This document shows positions 20,547 through 31,790 of a DNA stretch of 64,000 nt, piece by piece (position 1 is the first letter of the stretch; the number at the start of each line of letters is the position of its first letter). Source of the DNA: Nelumbo lutea (lineage: Eukaryota; Streptophyta; Magnoliopsida; Proteales; Nelumbonaceae); NCBI GenBank assembly GCA_022828595.1, contig JAKGHH010000002.1, positions 77,782,383 through 77,846,382 on the forward strand. Direction: 5' to 3'. Made by a program: the position numbers and the translations under genes. Under the pieces are notes generated by a model. The model saw only the letters and a program-made list of their open reading frames with translations, did not search any database and was not told where the DNA came from.

Positions 20547-22039
20547 AGTTCATAACCAATGGATGGCCCTAGTTAAGATACATTCCTCAACAGCTTGAGA
20601 GCTTCTTTCCTCCTTAAAAACCCTTGCATTCCTTTCTTCCTAGATTGTCCACAAGGCGGCTGCTCTAATACATCTCCACATTATTTTTCCTTTTTTTGTA
20701 GGCCACACAAAAAAGGAAGGATCGAACAGCTGACTTAAATCTGTGGTCAGATTCCACCTGCACCCAAACAAAGAGAAAATCCAACTCCAAATAGCACTAG
20801 AAAAGGAACAAGATACAAGTAAGTGAGAGCAATCCTCACCACTAGCCCTGCAAAGTACACACCAGTTAAGGAACAAACACAAAGAAGGCCTTTTCCTCTA
20901 CAAGCAGTCCAAGGTATTAATCTTTCTATGAAACACCTCCCAGCAGAAAATAAAAACTTTAGGTGGAACCGGTTTAGGCCAAATCTCCTTGGTTGGAAAG
21001 CCCCACTATCCTTGGGAAGAGAAAAGGAATTTAAAATAGGAAGCACAGGTAAAGTAACCTTTTGGGTGAGGGGCCATAATCTCACATCCAAACTAAGAGG
21101 GTCCAAAAAGACACGGCCAAGAAGGAATAACAGATCTGAAACACTGTTAAGTTCATCATCCCTCAAGCCTCTCCGAAAGCCAAAGTCCCAACTTAAAGAG
21201 GGGGGTGAAACAGGAGAAGGGAGAAAATGAGAGAACTTTTTCCTTGTAAAGGAAAATAGAATAAAGAGACGGAAATTGGTCCTTAAGGGCAACACTACCC
21301 ACCCAAATGTCTTCCCAAAATAAAATAAAGGTACCAAAATTGACATCATATCTGACAAAGTTGAGAAACTAAGGGAGGATACTCTGGATTGCTTTCCACG
21401 GGGAAGCCAACGTAGCTTGATGTGATACACCCGCATCCCATCCATTTTCTAGTCTACCATGTATGCTAGCTATCACTTCGTGCCACAACCTCTCCCTTTC
21501 TCTAGGCCATCTCCACAACCACTTTCCTAAGAGAGCTTTATTCTTGAGAGTTAACCTTCCTAGTCCCAAACCACCTTCCTCTTTACTTCTACAAACTATT
21601 TCTCAGTTAATTAGGTGGTCTTTCTTTTCCTCCCTTGGCTCCCAAAGGAAATTTCTCATTAATCTCTCCAACTTCTTAGCTTCCATATTAGGAATCCTAA
21701 ACATGGAGAGGAAATAGACCGGTAGGTTTTCTAGGGTAGCTCTCAATAAAGTCACTCGACCCCCTATAGAGATATAGCTCTTTTTTTTAAGAAGTTAGTA
21801 TTTTCTCAAACTTTTCCAACACTGGGGTCCAGAAGCTACTCTCTTTTGGGTTAGCCCCTAGAGGGAGACCTAAGTACTGCAATGGCCAAATAGCGACGGA
21901 ACAACCTAAACAATCAGCCATATATTGGATAATCCCCTCATTCATGTTAACACCTACCACACAACTCTTCTCCAGGTCTATTCTCAAATTTATACCTCCT
22001 CAAAGTGTTGTATTAATGCTCTGAGATTCCTCACTTTTT

Positions 22040-23470
22040 GTCTGTCACCCCCTTCACAGAATATTATGATATCATCAGCAAACTGTAGGTGGATTACCCT
22101 AATATTGTTCCTTCCTATCTTCTAGCAACTCACTTCCTCTTCCCTATCTGCCTTAGAGATTAATCTACTGAAGACATTTGCAACTAATGTGAAAAGAAAT
22201 GGGAAGAGTGAGTCACCTTGTCTAAGGCCTCTACAAGTAAGGAAAAAATCTTTGACCACCCCATTCACCAAGACTGAATAATGACAGGAGCTAATACAAC
22301 CCTTTACCCAATTGCACCATCTATCTCCAAAACCACAGCACCCAAGGACCTCTAGTAAAAAACTCCAATCCACAAGATCATAAGCCTTCTCTAAGTCTAA
22401 CTTACATGCAAAACCTTGATTCCCCGACTTTCTCATGTCCTCCACGCACTCATTTGCTATTAGGATATGATTTGTTATTTGTTGTCCCTACATGAAGGCA
22501 CCTTGTGCTTGACTAATGATGAAGGGTAGTACTACTCGAATTCTTAATGACAACACTTTAGCCAGAATTTTATAGATGCTTGTAACCAGACTAATCGGCC
22601 TGTACTCCTTAGGGTCCTTCACATCTATCTTTTTTGGGATTAGGACTAAGGAAGTGGCATTCACTCCAAGGCTCACCCTTTTTTTGTCTGCAAACTCCTA
22701 AAACACCCCAATAAGATCTTCTTTTACCACATCCCAACAGTCCTGATAAAAAGCCATTGTGAAGCCATTTTGGCCAGGTGCTTTGCGTCTATCTATTGAG
22801 AATATCGCCTGTCTAATCTCTTCTTCACTGAAATCCCTCTCTAACCAATTTACTTGTTCTTTAGATAACCTATTCCACTCCAAATCATCCAATATTGACC
22901 TATTATTCAATGGTTTTCTATAGATTGATTTAAAGTGATCCACAAACATTCTTGTTATCTCATCTTGATTTGCGACTTCCTCCCCATTTACCTCTAACTT
23001 GGCCACAAAATTTTTCCTTCTCCTCCCATTAGACAACGCATGGAAGAATTTTGTATTTCCATCCCCTTCCTTGACCCATCTATGCCTTGACTTTTGCCTC
23101 TAGGAAATTTCCTGTCTCAGAAAAACCTCTTCCAAATCCTTCTTTAAATTTCTTCTCAAAATCCTTTCTTGTTCACTCATTATCCTTTGGGCTTCTTTGG
23201 AATCTAATTCTTCAATCCTAGACACCAAATTACCTTTTTGCTCCTCTATCCTCCCAAAGTGTTCCCTATTCCATTCCTTGATTTTGGATCTCAACCTTTT
23301 CAGCTTTTTGTGGAATCTCACTCCCTTCCACTTCACCCCTCTTACCTCTTCTCTCCACCACTCCCCAATCAGGTGCACAAAATCCGGGTGAGTCAACCAC
23401 ATATTCTCAAATCTAAACAGTTGTGAACCAAGGGCTAGTGTTTCAAGGCTTAACTGGATAAGGCAGTGAT
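22040..23470 (-). pseudogene. LINE ORF2 linker and reverse transcriptase
   Basis: Frames at 23,036-22,698, 22,676-22,488 and 22,445-22,122 are pieces of one reverse transcriptase. Motifs: APGQNGFTMAFYQDCW, PKEYRPISLV, KLDLEKAYD, RGLRQGDSL, and FADDIIIF at 22,082-22,071. Stops and shifts separate the pieces, so it is inactive. The basic, Glu/Lys-rich linker at 23,400-23,100 is typical of plant LINEs. Confidence 0.8.
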
Positions 23471-24141
23471 TAGAAATGACTGGATATGGCTCTAGCCATC
23501 GGGTTCCTCCAATGGTTCTCCCACTCTTCATTAAAGAGGAATTTGTCTAATTTCGAGCAAAGACGGTTTTCTTGGAAATTAGACCAAGTAAAATTGGCTT
23601 GTGAGAGGGGTAACTCCTTTAACCCACAAATATTAATGAATTCATTAAACTTTCTCATACCGGTTATGACTGTTCTTTGGGGATTATTTGATTCATTACA
23701 AAATCTAATTACATTGAAATCCCCCCCCCAAGACACCAAGGGCCCTCCCATAAACCTCGAATGCCATGCAACTCTTCCCACATCTCATTCCTCTCTCTAT
23801 ATGTATTGGGCCCATAGACATTGGTTAGAACCCAGGTAAAGCTATCCCCCCACATTCCTCACCTTTAAGGACACTGAATATCTCCCTATTAGCTCCATTG
23901 ATTCTACTGCATCCTCCCTCCATAATGTTACTAAACATCCAGACGTTCCCCAAGAAGGAGCTGAAGTCCAACAAACTCCTCTTGATTTCGACACACTTCT
24001 GACCCAACTTCTATCCAATTCTGCTAATTTGGTTTCTTGTATCAACACTATATCCGGTTTCTCTCTTCTTAGTAAGTCTTTAGTTGCCCTTCTCTTTCTT
24101 TCACTTCCCAATCCTCTCACATTCCAGCTGATGATCTTCAT
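23470..24141 (-). pseudogene. LINE ORF2 apurinic-type endonuclease domain
   Basis: Begins MKIISWNVRGLGS, the usual start of plant L1 ORF2, with IQETKLAELD (catalytic Glu region), then WGGDFNVIR and LPLSQANFTWSN in a shifted frame. In this family the domain nicks target DNA for target-primed reverse transcription. At least one frameshift (near 23,840) breaks it. Confidence 0.8.
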
Positions 24142-24524
24142 TGAGCACTCCTTTCAGACACCCTTCCCAAGAGACTCCACCTTACAACAGAATCCTTTTT
24201 CTCTCCCTCTCCCACTGAATTCAATATCACCCTCAATATCTAAGATTAACCTTTCCACTTCTGATCTTTTCTTTTCCTTTTATTATTCCCCTCATTCTTC
24301 CTAGATAATGCATTAGCTTCAGCCACCTCTCCCTCCAAGTTGGAGCTTTTGTAGTATTCCTTCTCTTGAGAAATAGCTGCTCTCTCCCTTTGATCTAATT
24401 CCTCCTCCTCTTCCTTCTCCTTATACTCCTCCAACAAAGCGCAAATCATTTCCCATATTCTCTCCAATTCCTCCTCCTGTCTCTCTCTGGGTTTCCCATC
24501 TTATTTCCTCCAAGAAATAAGATT

Positions 24525-24800
24525 ACCAACCACAAGAGTACAATAGCTTAAGTAAACCTCCTATAATCTATAGATCCATCCCAATCTGCGTGTATAAAAC
24601 ATTGTATCTTCAATATGCCCATAATCCAAGAATAAAATACCCCAGCATCTCTTTCAAGTATGCCAGAATCTTCTCAAATGCAACTAGATTGGATATGCTT
24701 GAATTGCCTGGTAGTACCCCAGCTAATTCTCAAGAGAGTTGTTGTAGTAGTTGTCCATTCAGTAGCCTTGATATGCTTGAATTGCCTGGTATACGTACAT
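24525..24800 (-). mobile_element. Old copia, right half (RNase H remnant)
   Basis: Continues the copia RNase H code interrupted at 20,160 (a decayed YTDADW region near 24,580 and a glycine/valine stretch before it). A 20-bp phrase, ATATGCTTGAATTGCCTGGTA, is present twice, at about 24,695 and 24,770. The upstream pol is gone. Confidence 0.5.
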
Positions 24801-25277
24801 GGATTTAACCCCTATGGAGATTGCAATGAAGACACTCAAGTAAGTGACCACAGTGCACTCACATTGTAATCGGAAACCCAAGTTTCCACACTTAAATAAC
24901 AAAGGAATTATGTCGAAGAACACCTAGTTACAACTGGCATAGCCTGAAAATCTCTACAATGCAGTCCCAATCAAAGTCTTAAATCACAACAAATAGACAC
25001 ACTCACGATGAAATGTACTGAACAATTATCTCAACACAAAAGTCCATGCAGTTCAGCACAACATTGTGGCAGTTATTGCGTTGTAATGATACATTACCAA
25101 GGTACTGAAGGCAATAGTCTAACATACAAAAGATCTACGAAGACAAACCAAAACATTAATGTTTCAACCAAAACGTTAAGGCATGAAAGGCTTTTAGAAA
25201 CAGGGTTGTAGCTGAACTTGTGCTAACATGCAGATCCCGAGGAGAAGGGTAGAAACCCATACCGGCCCATATCAGCC
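24801..25277. other. Intergenic stretch
   Basis: No coding signal, ends or repeats recognised. Confidence 0.3.
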
Positions 25278-25728
25278 CAACGTTCAAAGTATCAACACGT
25301 ATCGGCCCATATAGGTCAATACGTATCATGTTGATGGCTTCCCGATACGCCCCTCCAGGGGTTGTATTGGGTCAGACCATGGTTCAAAGGGTAGTCGGGC
25401 CTTAAACTGACCCCTCTGAATCGGTTTTGAAAATAAAACTTTAAAAAAAAAAGTACCGATACAGGCCAATACGCCCTATTGGTGTATCGGCCTGTGTCGA
25501 TACTTTGAACTTGATTGATACATATCGGGCCGTACCGGGAGCTTCTCAATACACCCCTACAAGGGGTGCTTTGGGGTTTCGACCAATTCATGGGGTGGAC
25601 AGACCTTAAACCAGCCCCTCCGAACCATATTTGAAAAAAAAAAACTAAAAAAATAAAAAAATGCTATTGATACTGCCTAATACTTACCAGTGTATCAGGC
25701 GTATAGATATTTTGAACCTTGCCCGTAC
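25278..25728. repeat. GTATCGG-rich inverted-repeat element, two units
   Basis: GTTCAAAGTATCAACACGTATCGG (25,279) faces GTATCGGCCTGTGTCGATACTTTGAAC (about 25,482-25,509), giving a ~230-bp unit with ~25-bp inverted ends. A second unit follows and ends with GATATTTTGAACC near 25,720. Similar TATCG/GATAC phrases recur at 55,200-55,335. Probably a MITE family; the superfamily is not clear. Confidence 0.5.
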
Positions 25729-26163
25729 CCTGGGATCTCCATAGTAACACATGGTGAAACCTTACTTGTATCCTTTATGTCCCAAATCTAACTAAATAAC
25801 AGACTTTCCCACTTCGAGGAAAGTTCCCTTTCCATTACGTGATTTCCTGTTCTATTAAGTGGCTTCCTCCTCTATAAATAGAAGAGACTCAAAGCATTCT
25901 GTAGACACATATCATCATCTCCCTATGTAAGCTCTGCCCAACTACTTTCTCATCTCTCTCCCAACCTCCATTATAGCCCTCCTTCAACTCTTCCTCCTCC
26001 CTTCTTCCTTCTCTCAGAGCCATCTATCGTCTTTCAAGTAGACCCCTCATTATTTCCTTACCTCCTCACCTACACCTAGAAGAGATTCCTTAATTGGAAT
26101 GATGTGGTGATGGTGTAGAAATCATGAAGCACAGGCAACCAACTCAACAAAGCTTCCATTTCT
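25729..26163. other. Intergenic stretch
   Basis: A CT-rich run is present around 25,940-26,070. No gene or element end recognised. Confidence 0.3.
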
Positions 26164-26370
26164 TCATCTTTGGTAGCATTTTTGCCTAAATACATTTTTG
26201 GCACAAAGAAGCTTATCAAAGATTGCTCCAGACTTAATTACACCATTAGTACTCTCAATGAGTTTGTTATCATCAAAATGAATAGGGTCCACAAAGGCTA
26301 TGGCCATACTTTTTGCCTCCCAAACCTTTCCATCTTCTCCTTCTACTTCTATTATTCTCAATAATTTCTA
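26164..26370 (-). pseudogene. Unidentified coding-like fragment
   Basis: A minus-strand frame reads KLLRIIEVEGEDGKVWEAK, then SMAIAFVDPIHFDDNK and a lysine/arginine-rich end. Composition and codon pattern look protein-like rather than random, but both sides lack splice sites that would join it to anything. I do not recognise the family. It could be a scrap of a retroelement Gag or of a host gene. Confidence 0.3.
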
Positions 26371-26442
26371 CTTCTATCTTCCAAATAATTCCACTTGGTT
26401 TTTGTAGAGAAACAGCTTATTAGTATTTATCCTATTCATTTA

Positions 26443-26708
26443 TGTTGCTTCTATAGTGTTCCTCTTAGGTTTTTATTGTTGTTATTAGATTATTAGGAAA
26501 GCAAGGCATTTTGGTCATTGTTGCCTTCTAATTAGATCAGCACATAAATACAACTTATTTGGGGCAGCAGTTACTTATTTGCTGCTCCCCTTCTCTCCTA
26601 CTTCCTCTTCTCTTTTCTCTGCTACTATTCTATCCCTTTTCTCTCCCTCTCTTCTCTATTTATTTATTTTTTTATTTGAACTGTGACCTGGTGACTGACT
26701 GCTCAACA
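26443..26708 (+). repeat. LTR of an old plus-strand copia
   Basis: Starts TGTTGCTTC and ends CTGCTCAACA; a TTGGTACAAGGGC primer-site-like sequence follows at 26,711. A CT-rich second half is typical of the copia LTRs in this window. No target duplication could be checked because the other end is disrupted. Confidence 0.55.
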
Positions 26709-27205
26709 AGTTGGTACAAGGGCAGGTTCAGTCTTGGTCTAGATCTCAAGTTGGTCGATCCAGTCAGCTACATGAGATGGATTAGAGACTGGAGACATAA
26801 GTGCTATATGACTTGATTGTTGAATGTTGTTAGGTTCTGATTCGCTGCCGAATATGGAGTTTCTTGGAGACCGCACATTGACCCAGAAGGATCAGAGAAA
26901 TAATATCGGATTGTGGTTAAGTGATCAAATCACTGATTGAGGCTGGCGCCCAATGTTTTTTGGAGGGAGCAGCTACATCTTCTTGCTCTCTAGGTCCAAT
27001 TCTTGATTTTTTTTCATGAAATTCATCTAAACTCTAATTTGTTGACAGCTAATTTCTTTTATCCTAACCCGTTGACAGGTAATTTCTTGATTTTCTTGTG
27101 GTGTTTTCTGAGCTTTGTTCTCCTTAGGGAAGTGTGAATAGGGCATAATATAGTTTCATTTCTTCTCTTTTAATCTGGTTGGTGAGCTTGAGTGTTGTGG
27201 GCAAT

Positions 27206-27478
27206 ATGGAAACTGCTAGAAGTAAGCCTAAAATTAATGAAGATGTATTGGGGGTTGGAAGTATGGCAGATAGCAACACCTTTCAAATCACTACAGTTAA
27301 GCTTGATAGAATGAATTACTAGGAGTGGGCCCAGTCTGCTATGATGGAAATTGAAGGAAGAGGAAAGATAAGATGTTTTATTGGTACACCAGCGGACCAG
27401 CCACTATGGACCACACTCACAATCAATGAATCCAAGAGAACAGATTTTGATCAACGTTGTAATAATTTGTGTATTTAA
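27206..27478 (+). pseudogene. Copia Gag N-terminal fragment (plus strand)
   Basis: ATG at 27,206, then a short leader and FQITTVKLDRMNY-stop-EWAQSAMMEIEGRGKI, the conserved copia Gag N-terminus. A TAG replaces the codon before EWAQS. It ends at about 27,478, where unrelated AT-rich sequence begins. The reverse transcriptase at 34,021 is in the same orientation and probably from the same element. Confidence 0.65.
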
Positions 27479-27756
27479 TCAAAGAAATCAAAAGGAGAAG
27501 AAGAGGGAAGAGAGAAGAAGGCATCGAACAGCCATCCTCATTTCTTCAGACTTCGAATAGTAAAACCCTAACGAAATAAGTAATAAAATCATTTTATGAA
27601 ATAAAAAGAATGATTCGGTGTATCTTACTTATCTTAATATTATAAATTCAAAATATAAAACAGATAAGAAACTTAAAGAATTTATATATAAATGTCATGG
27701 AATTTGGGTGAGGCAAGCCCCAAAAAGTGCCTAGATGCTTAGGCGTTGCCTTGACA

Positions 27757-28337
27757 ACTATGATTTTGTGTTACCATCTCCCTCCAAAAGCCATTTACAT
27801 CTTGATTTCTGTCTCCAAGAAGTTTCCTCCTTTCTCAATATCTCCTAATCCACTTTTAGACTCCATCATTCTGGTCTTTCATCTACACGAACCTCTCAAT
27901 TTACTTTGTTTTTGTCTAGCTCCCCAATCCTTTTAGAAATTCTCTCCTTTGTTTCTCCAAGTCTACCAAACTCTTCTTTATTCCAATCCTTGATTTTTTT
28001 TTCTTTTATGCTTCAATTTTTTACAAAATTGAACCCCTCTATTACTTACATTGATTCCACCTTCCTCCCACCATTCTTTTATCTTTTTCAATAAACTTTG
28101 GTACTTCAAACCACATATTTTCAAATCTAAAAGGTATAGGGCCCCAAGGTGAAAATCCTATCTAGACACAAAGGACAATGGTCAAAGGTTACCCTAGGGA
28201 GTGCTTTCAGCACTAGGTATCCCTATAACTCTTGCCACTCAATAGGGAAAAAAAAACTACCCAATTTTAAGCATACTTGAATTTTCTAGAAGTTGGACCA
28301 AGTAAAACAAGCTTGCAGCAAGGGGGTTCTTTAAGCT
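27757..28337 (-). mobile_element. LINE fragment (ORF2 endonuclease/linker region)
   Basis: The plus strand aligns with the complete LINE at 23,060-23,620: TTGTGTTACCATCTCCCTCC / TTGTATTTCCATCCCCTTCC, AAGAAGTTTCCT, and TTGGACCAAGTAAAACAAGCTTG / TTAGACCAAGTAAAATTGGCTTG. It is an older, independent copy and has lost both the 3' end and the reverse transcriptase. Confidence 0.65.
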
Positions 28338-28346
28338 CTTGGCTTT

Positions 28347-28570
28347 TGTTGAGCAGAAGAAGAAGAAGAAGAAGAAGAAGAAAGGAAGGAAGAAGAAGAA
28401 GGAGAAGAGAAGAGGCTGCAGGCTTAAGGCCTCAAAAGAACAGCTTCATGCGAGTGAAGCATTTGTATTTATACTATACTGGCCGTACAACACAAGAGGT
28501 CTACAAAATTACAAAAATACCCCTGTGGGCACTAAACCTGTGTACAGTACATACAATACCTCTGTCAACA
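28347..28570 (-). repeat. 3' LTR of the 28.3-34.0 kb copia
   Basis: 224 bp, TG...CA. It contains an (AGA)n run at about 28,355-28,380 that is six repeats longer than in the partner LTR. Confidence 0.9.
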
Positions 28571-28578
28571 CTCCCCCC

Positions 28579-29943
28579 TCAAGTTGGGGCATAGATATCA
28601 ATCATTCCCAACTTGTCACAGAGATCTTGGTGTCTGGAATGGTTTAACCCTTTTGTAAAGATGTCTGCTAGTTGGTCTTCAGAGCTGATGTATGGAGTGC
28701 ATACTTCGCCTGTGATGCTTTTCTCTCTGATAAAGTGTTTGTCAACTTCAATGTGCTTTGTTCTATCATGTAGTACCGGGTTAGCAGCGATACTTATAGC
28801 TGCCTTGTTGTCACAGAGTAGAGCCATGGGTTTGTCCACTGGAAAATCCAACTCTCCTAATAGATTCTTTATCCACATACCTTCGGCTACTCCGTGTGCC
28901 ATTGCACGATACTCAGCTTCAGCACTAGATCTAGCTACCACGGTTTGTTTCTTACTCTTCCAAGTAACAAGGTTCCCTCCTACAAAGGTGCAGTAACCAC
29001 TAGTAGACCTTCTATCACTTTGAGATCCAGCCCAATCCCCATCTGTGTAAATTTCAACTCTCAAATGTCCATGTTTCTGGAATAATAAGCCAGCACCTGA
29101 GAACTTCTTAAGATACTGCAGTATTCTCTCCGCTGCTTCAAGATGAGTGGACCTAGGCGCATGCATGAACTGGCTGAGGACACCAACAGCATATTCTATG
29201 TCTGGACGAGTCACAGAGAGGTACAACAATCTCCCTACAAGCCTCTGAAATTGCTTCACATCCTTAAGAGGTTCACCTTGGTTGTCACTTAACTTATGGT
29301 TGGGGTCAATGGGAGAGTCAGCTAGCTTAACCCCAATCTTTCCAGTGTCCTTAAGCAAGTCCAGGACATATTTCCTTTGGGAGATGAAGATACCCTTTTT
29401 TGATCGGACAACCTCAATTCCAATGAAGTATGTGGTAGGACCTAGATCTTTCACTTCGAACTGAGTGGCAAGGAAGCCCTTCAAACTTTGAATTTCATCC
29501 TTCCAATCACCAGTAACAATTATGTCATCCACATATACTATTAGGGCAGCCATTTTACTTTCTCCCCTTTTTACAAACAGTGTGTGATCTGACTAACATT
29601 GCTTGTATCCCCTCTACTGAACTGTAGTATGAAATTTGTTGAACCAAGCTCTTGGTGATTGCTTCAGCCCATATAAAGACTTCTTTAACTTGCACACTTT
29701 TTGTTCATTTCCTTGAGCCAGAAAACCAGGGGGTTGAACCATATAAACTTCCTCTTCAAGGTCACCATTCAAGAAGGCATTCTTGATGTCGAGCTGATGT
29801 AGATCCCAATTCAGATTGGCAGCAAGTGAGAAAAGTACTCTAATAGAGTTCATTTTGGCAACAGGGGCAAAGGTTTCTGCACAATCAACTCCATATACTT
29901 GAGTAAAACCCTTTGCCACCAAACGAGCTTTATACCTCTCCAC
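28579..29943 (-). pseudogene. Copia reverse transcriptase and RNase H
   Basis: 29,943-29,614 has RYKARLVAKGFTQVYGVDC and QLDIKNAFLNGDLEEEVYM. A stop lies near 29,595. 29,553-28,579 has YVDDIIVTGD (YVDD at 29,535-29,524), TRPDIEYAVGVLSQFMHAP, SSAEAEYRAM and CDNKAA. All catalytic motifs remain recognisable. Confidence 0.8.
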
Positions 29944-29961
29944 GGTTCCATTAGCCCCATG

Positions 29962-31509
29962 TTAAACAGTGAACACCCATTTACATCCAATTGGATCCTT
30001 TCCCTTAGGGAGATCAACAAGTTCCCACGTGCCATTCTTGTGAAGAGCATCAATTTCTTCCTTCATGGCATTTGTCCATTCTAGTACTGAGAGAGCTTCT
30101 GCCACATTCTTGGGAATAGGGATACTGTCAATGGAGGTAAGGAAGGCACGAAATGAAGGTGAGATGTTCTCATAGGAAACAAAGTTGGAAATGGGGTGTT
30201 TAGTGGTGCACGACCTAACACTTTTCCTGTGGGCAATAGGAAGGTCAAGATCATTAGCAACAGGGAGGTCAGGACCATCATTGGGAGTCAAGTTACCTGA
30301 GTGAGTATCATCTTCCCCCGAGGAATTTGATGGTACTTGAGGTACAACTTCTAGATTCTCCAGAGCTCTTGAACCTGGTTGGCCTTTACGACGACGAGAA
30401 AAAACACGGAAAGGTGGAGGGTCAGAAGGAGAAGGGGAAGGAGGAGAAGGATTAGGAAGAGGAGGAAGCTGAACCAGTTTCTCCTCATGTCTACACTCCC
30501 CGTGAGGAGAAACAGGAAAGAAGGGCTCATCTTCAAAGAAGGTAACATCCATGGAGACATAGAATCTCCAAGAAACTAGATCAAAGCAATGATACCCTTT
30601 CTGAGAGAATGAGTAGCTAAGAAATATGCACGGGATAGAACGAGAGTCCAATTTCCCTTGGGTGGGAGATAGGTTTTGGACAAAGCACCGACAACCAAAA
30701 ACACGAGGAGGGATAGAAAGAAGAGGGGCCTTAGGAAAGATAAGCTGATGTGGGGCTTTGTACTCTAACCAATGAAAGGGCATTCGGTTAATGAGGTATG
30801 TAGAACAAAGGACAGCCTCAAGCCAAAATCGTTTGGGAACATTCATGTGGAGTAGTAGACCCCGTGCCACTTCAAGGAGGTGTCGGTTCTTCTGTTCAGC
30901 CACACCATTTTGTTGTGGTGTGCGGGCACAAGAGCTCCGATGAAGTGAGCCATGTGAAGCAAAGAACTCCGTGAGGTCACTATGAAAAAACTCTTTTGCA
31001 TTGTCTGACTGAAATATTTGAATCTCAGTCTGAAATTGGGTGAAGATCATCCGCTGAAAATCTTGGATAATTTTTGGTACTTCCTCACGGGTTCGCATTG
31101 GATATACCCAAGTGTATCTGGAATAATCGTCAATGAAGGTAATGAAGTACTTGTAGCCACTCTCAGAAGGTAAAGTAATAGGGCCCCACACATCAGAATG
31201 CACAATGTGAAAAGGAAACTCAGATTTACTATTTCTTTGAGGAAATTGAGTTCTACAATGCTTGCTTAACTGACATGTTTGACAAGAAAAATTAGAAAAA
31301 GACACTGACTTACACAGTTCTGGGACAACAACTTTCAAGGACTCAAAGGACAAATGACCCAGACGACAATGCCACAAATATGTTTTACTCTTTCTAAACT
31401 GACTCATAGACTTTGTAACATGAAGGCCAGCCATATTCTCCAGCATGTAGAGTCCATCAACCATACGTCCCCTACCAATCGTCCTCCCCAAGGCTAGATC
31501 CTGAATCAC
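29962..31509 (-). pseudogene. Copia integrase and start of reverse transcriptase
   Basis: A 515-codon frame has the zinc-binding HCRLGHLSF ... CQTCQLSKH part, and a core with HSDVWGP, SDNAKEF and NGVAEQKN (D, D, E retained). It continues through the linker to CKWVFTV and stops there at a TAA where other copies read on into RYKARLVAKG. Confidence 0.8.
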
Positions 31510-31790
31510 ACAATAGGAAGGGAAAAAAAGTCACAGAACAGTTTAAGGAATTTGTAACACTACTGATTGAGAACAAATTCATAGGGAATTTTAGAACATG
31601 AAGAACATCAGAAAGAGTAAGGCCAAGGGGAAGAGAGAGAGTTCCTTGACCAGCTATGGAAGTGTATGATCCATCAGCTAGTCTCACTTTATCTCTTCCA
31701 GAAAGAGGGTGATAAGTTTGAAAGTAAGAGGACATACCAGTCATGTGTTTTGATGCTCTAGAATCAATGATTCATGGAGAGTCAAGGTTG
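31472..31790 (-). pseudogene. Copia protease, active site altered
   Basis: The region matching the D-S-G-A motif reads I-D-S-R-A-S-K-H-M-T, and a stop codon precedes it where Trp is expected. The glycine of the D-S/T-G triad is replaced by arginine, so the protease should be inactive. The downstream LADGS and LHVLK motifs are intact. Confidence 0.75.

Larger units (their letters stand above)
20179..24505 (-). mobile_element. LINE (L1-type) retrotransposon, 4.3 kb, 5'-truncated and decayed
   Basis: Minus-strand order, from right to left: the end of ORF1 (24,467-24,246, acidic and basic charged repeats), an endonuclease starting MKIISWNVRGLGS at 24,141, reverse transcriptase with YRPISLVTSIYKILAK and GFACKLDLEKAYD, FADD at 22,082-22,071, a zinc-binding RVT region near 20,880-20,750, and RNase H ending at 20,208. 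The tail is ATGAATAAGTATAA-type followed by six A (minus strand). A 19-bp duplication flanks it (20,160-20,178, 24,506-24,524). It landed in the RNase H code of an older copia on the same strand. Confidence 0.88.
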
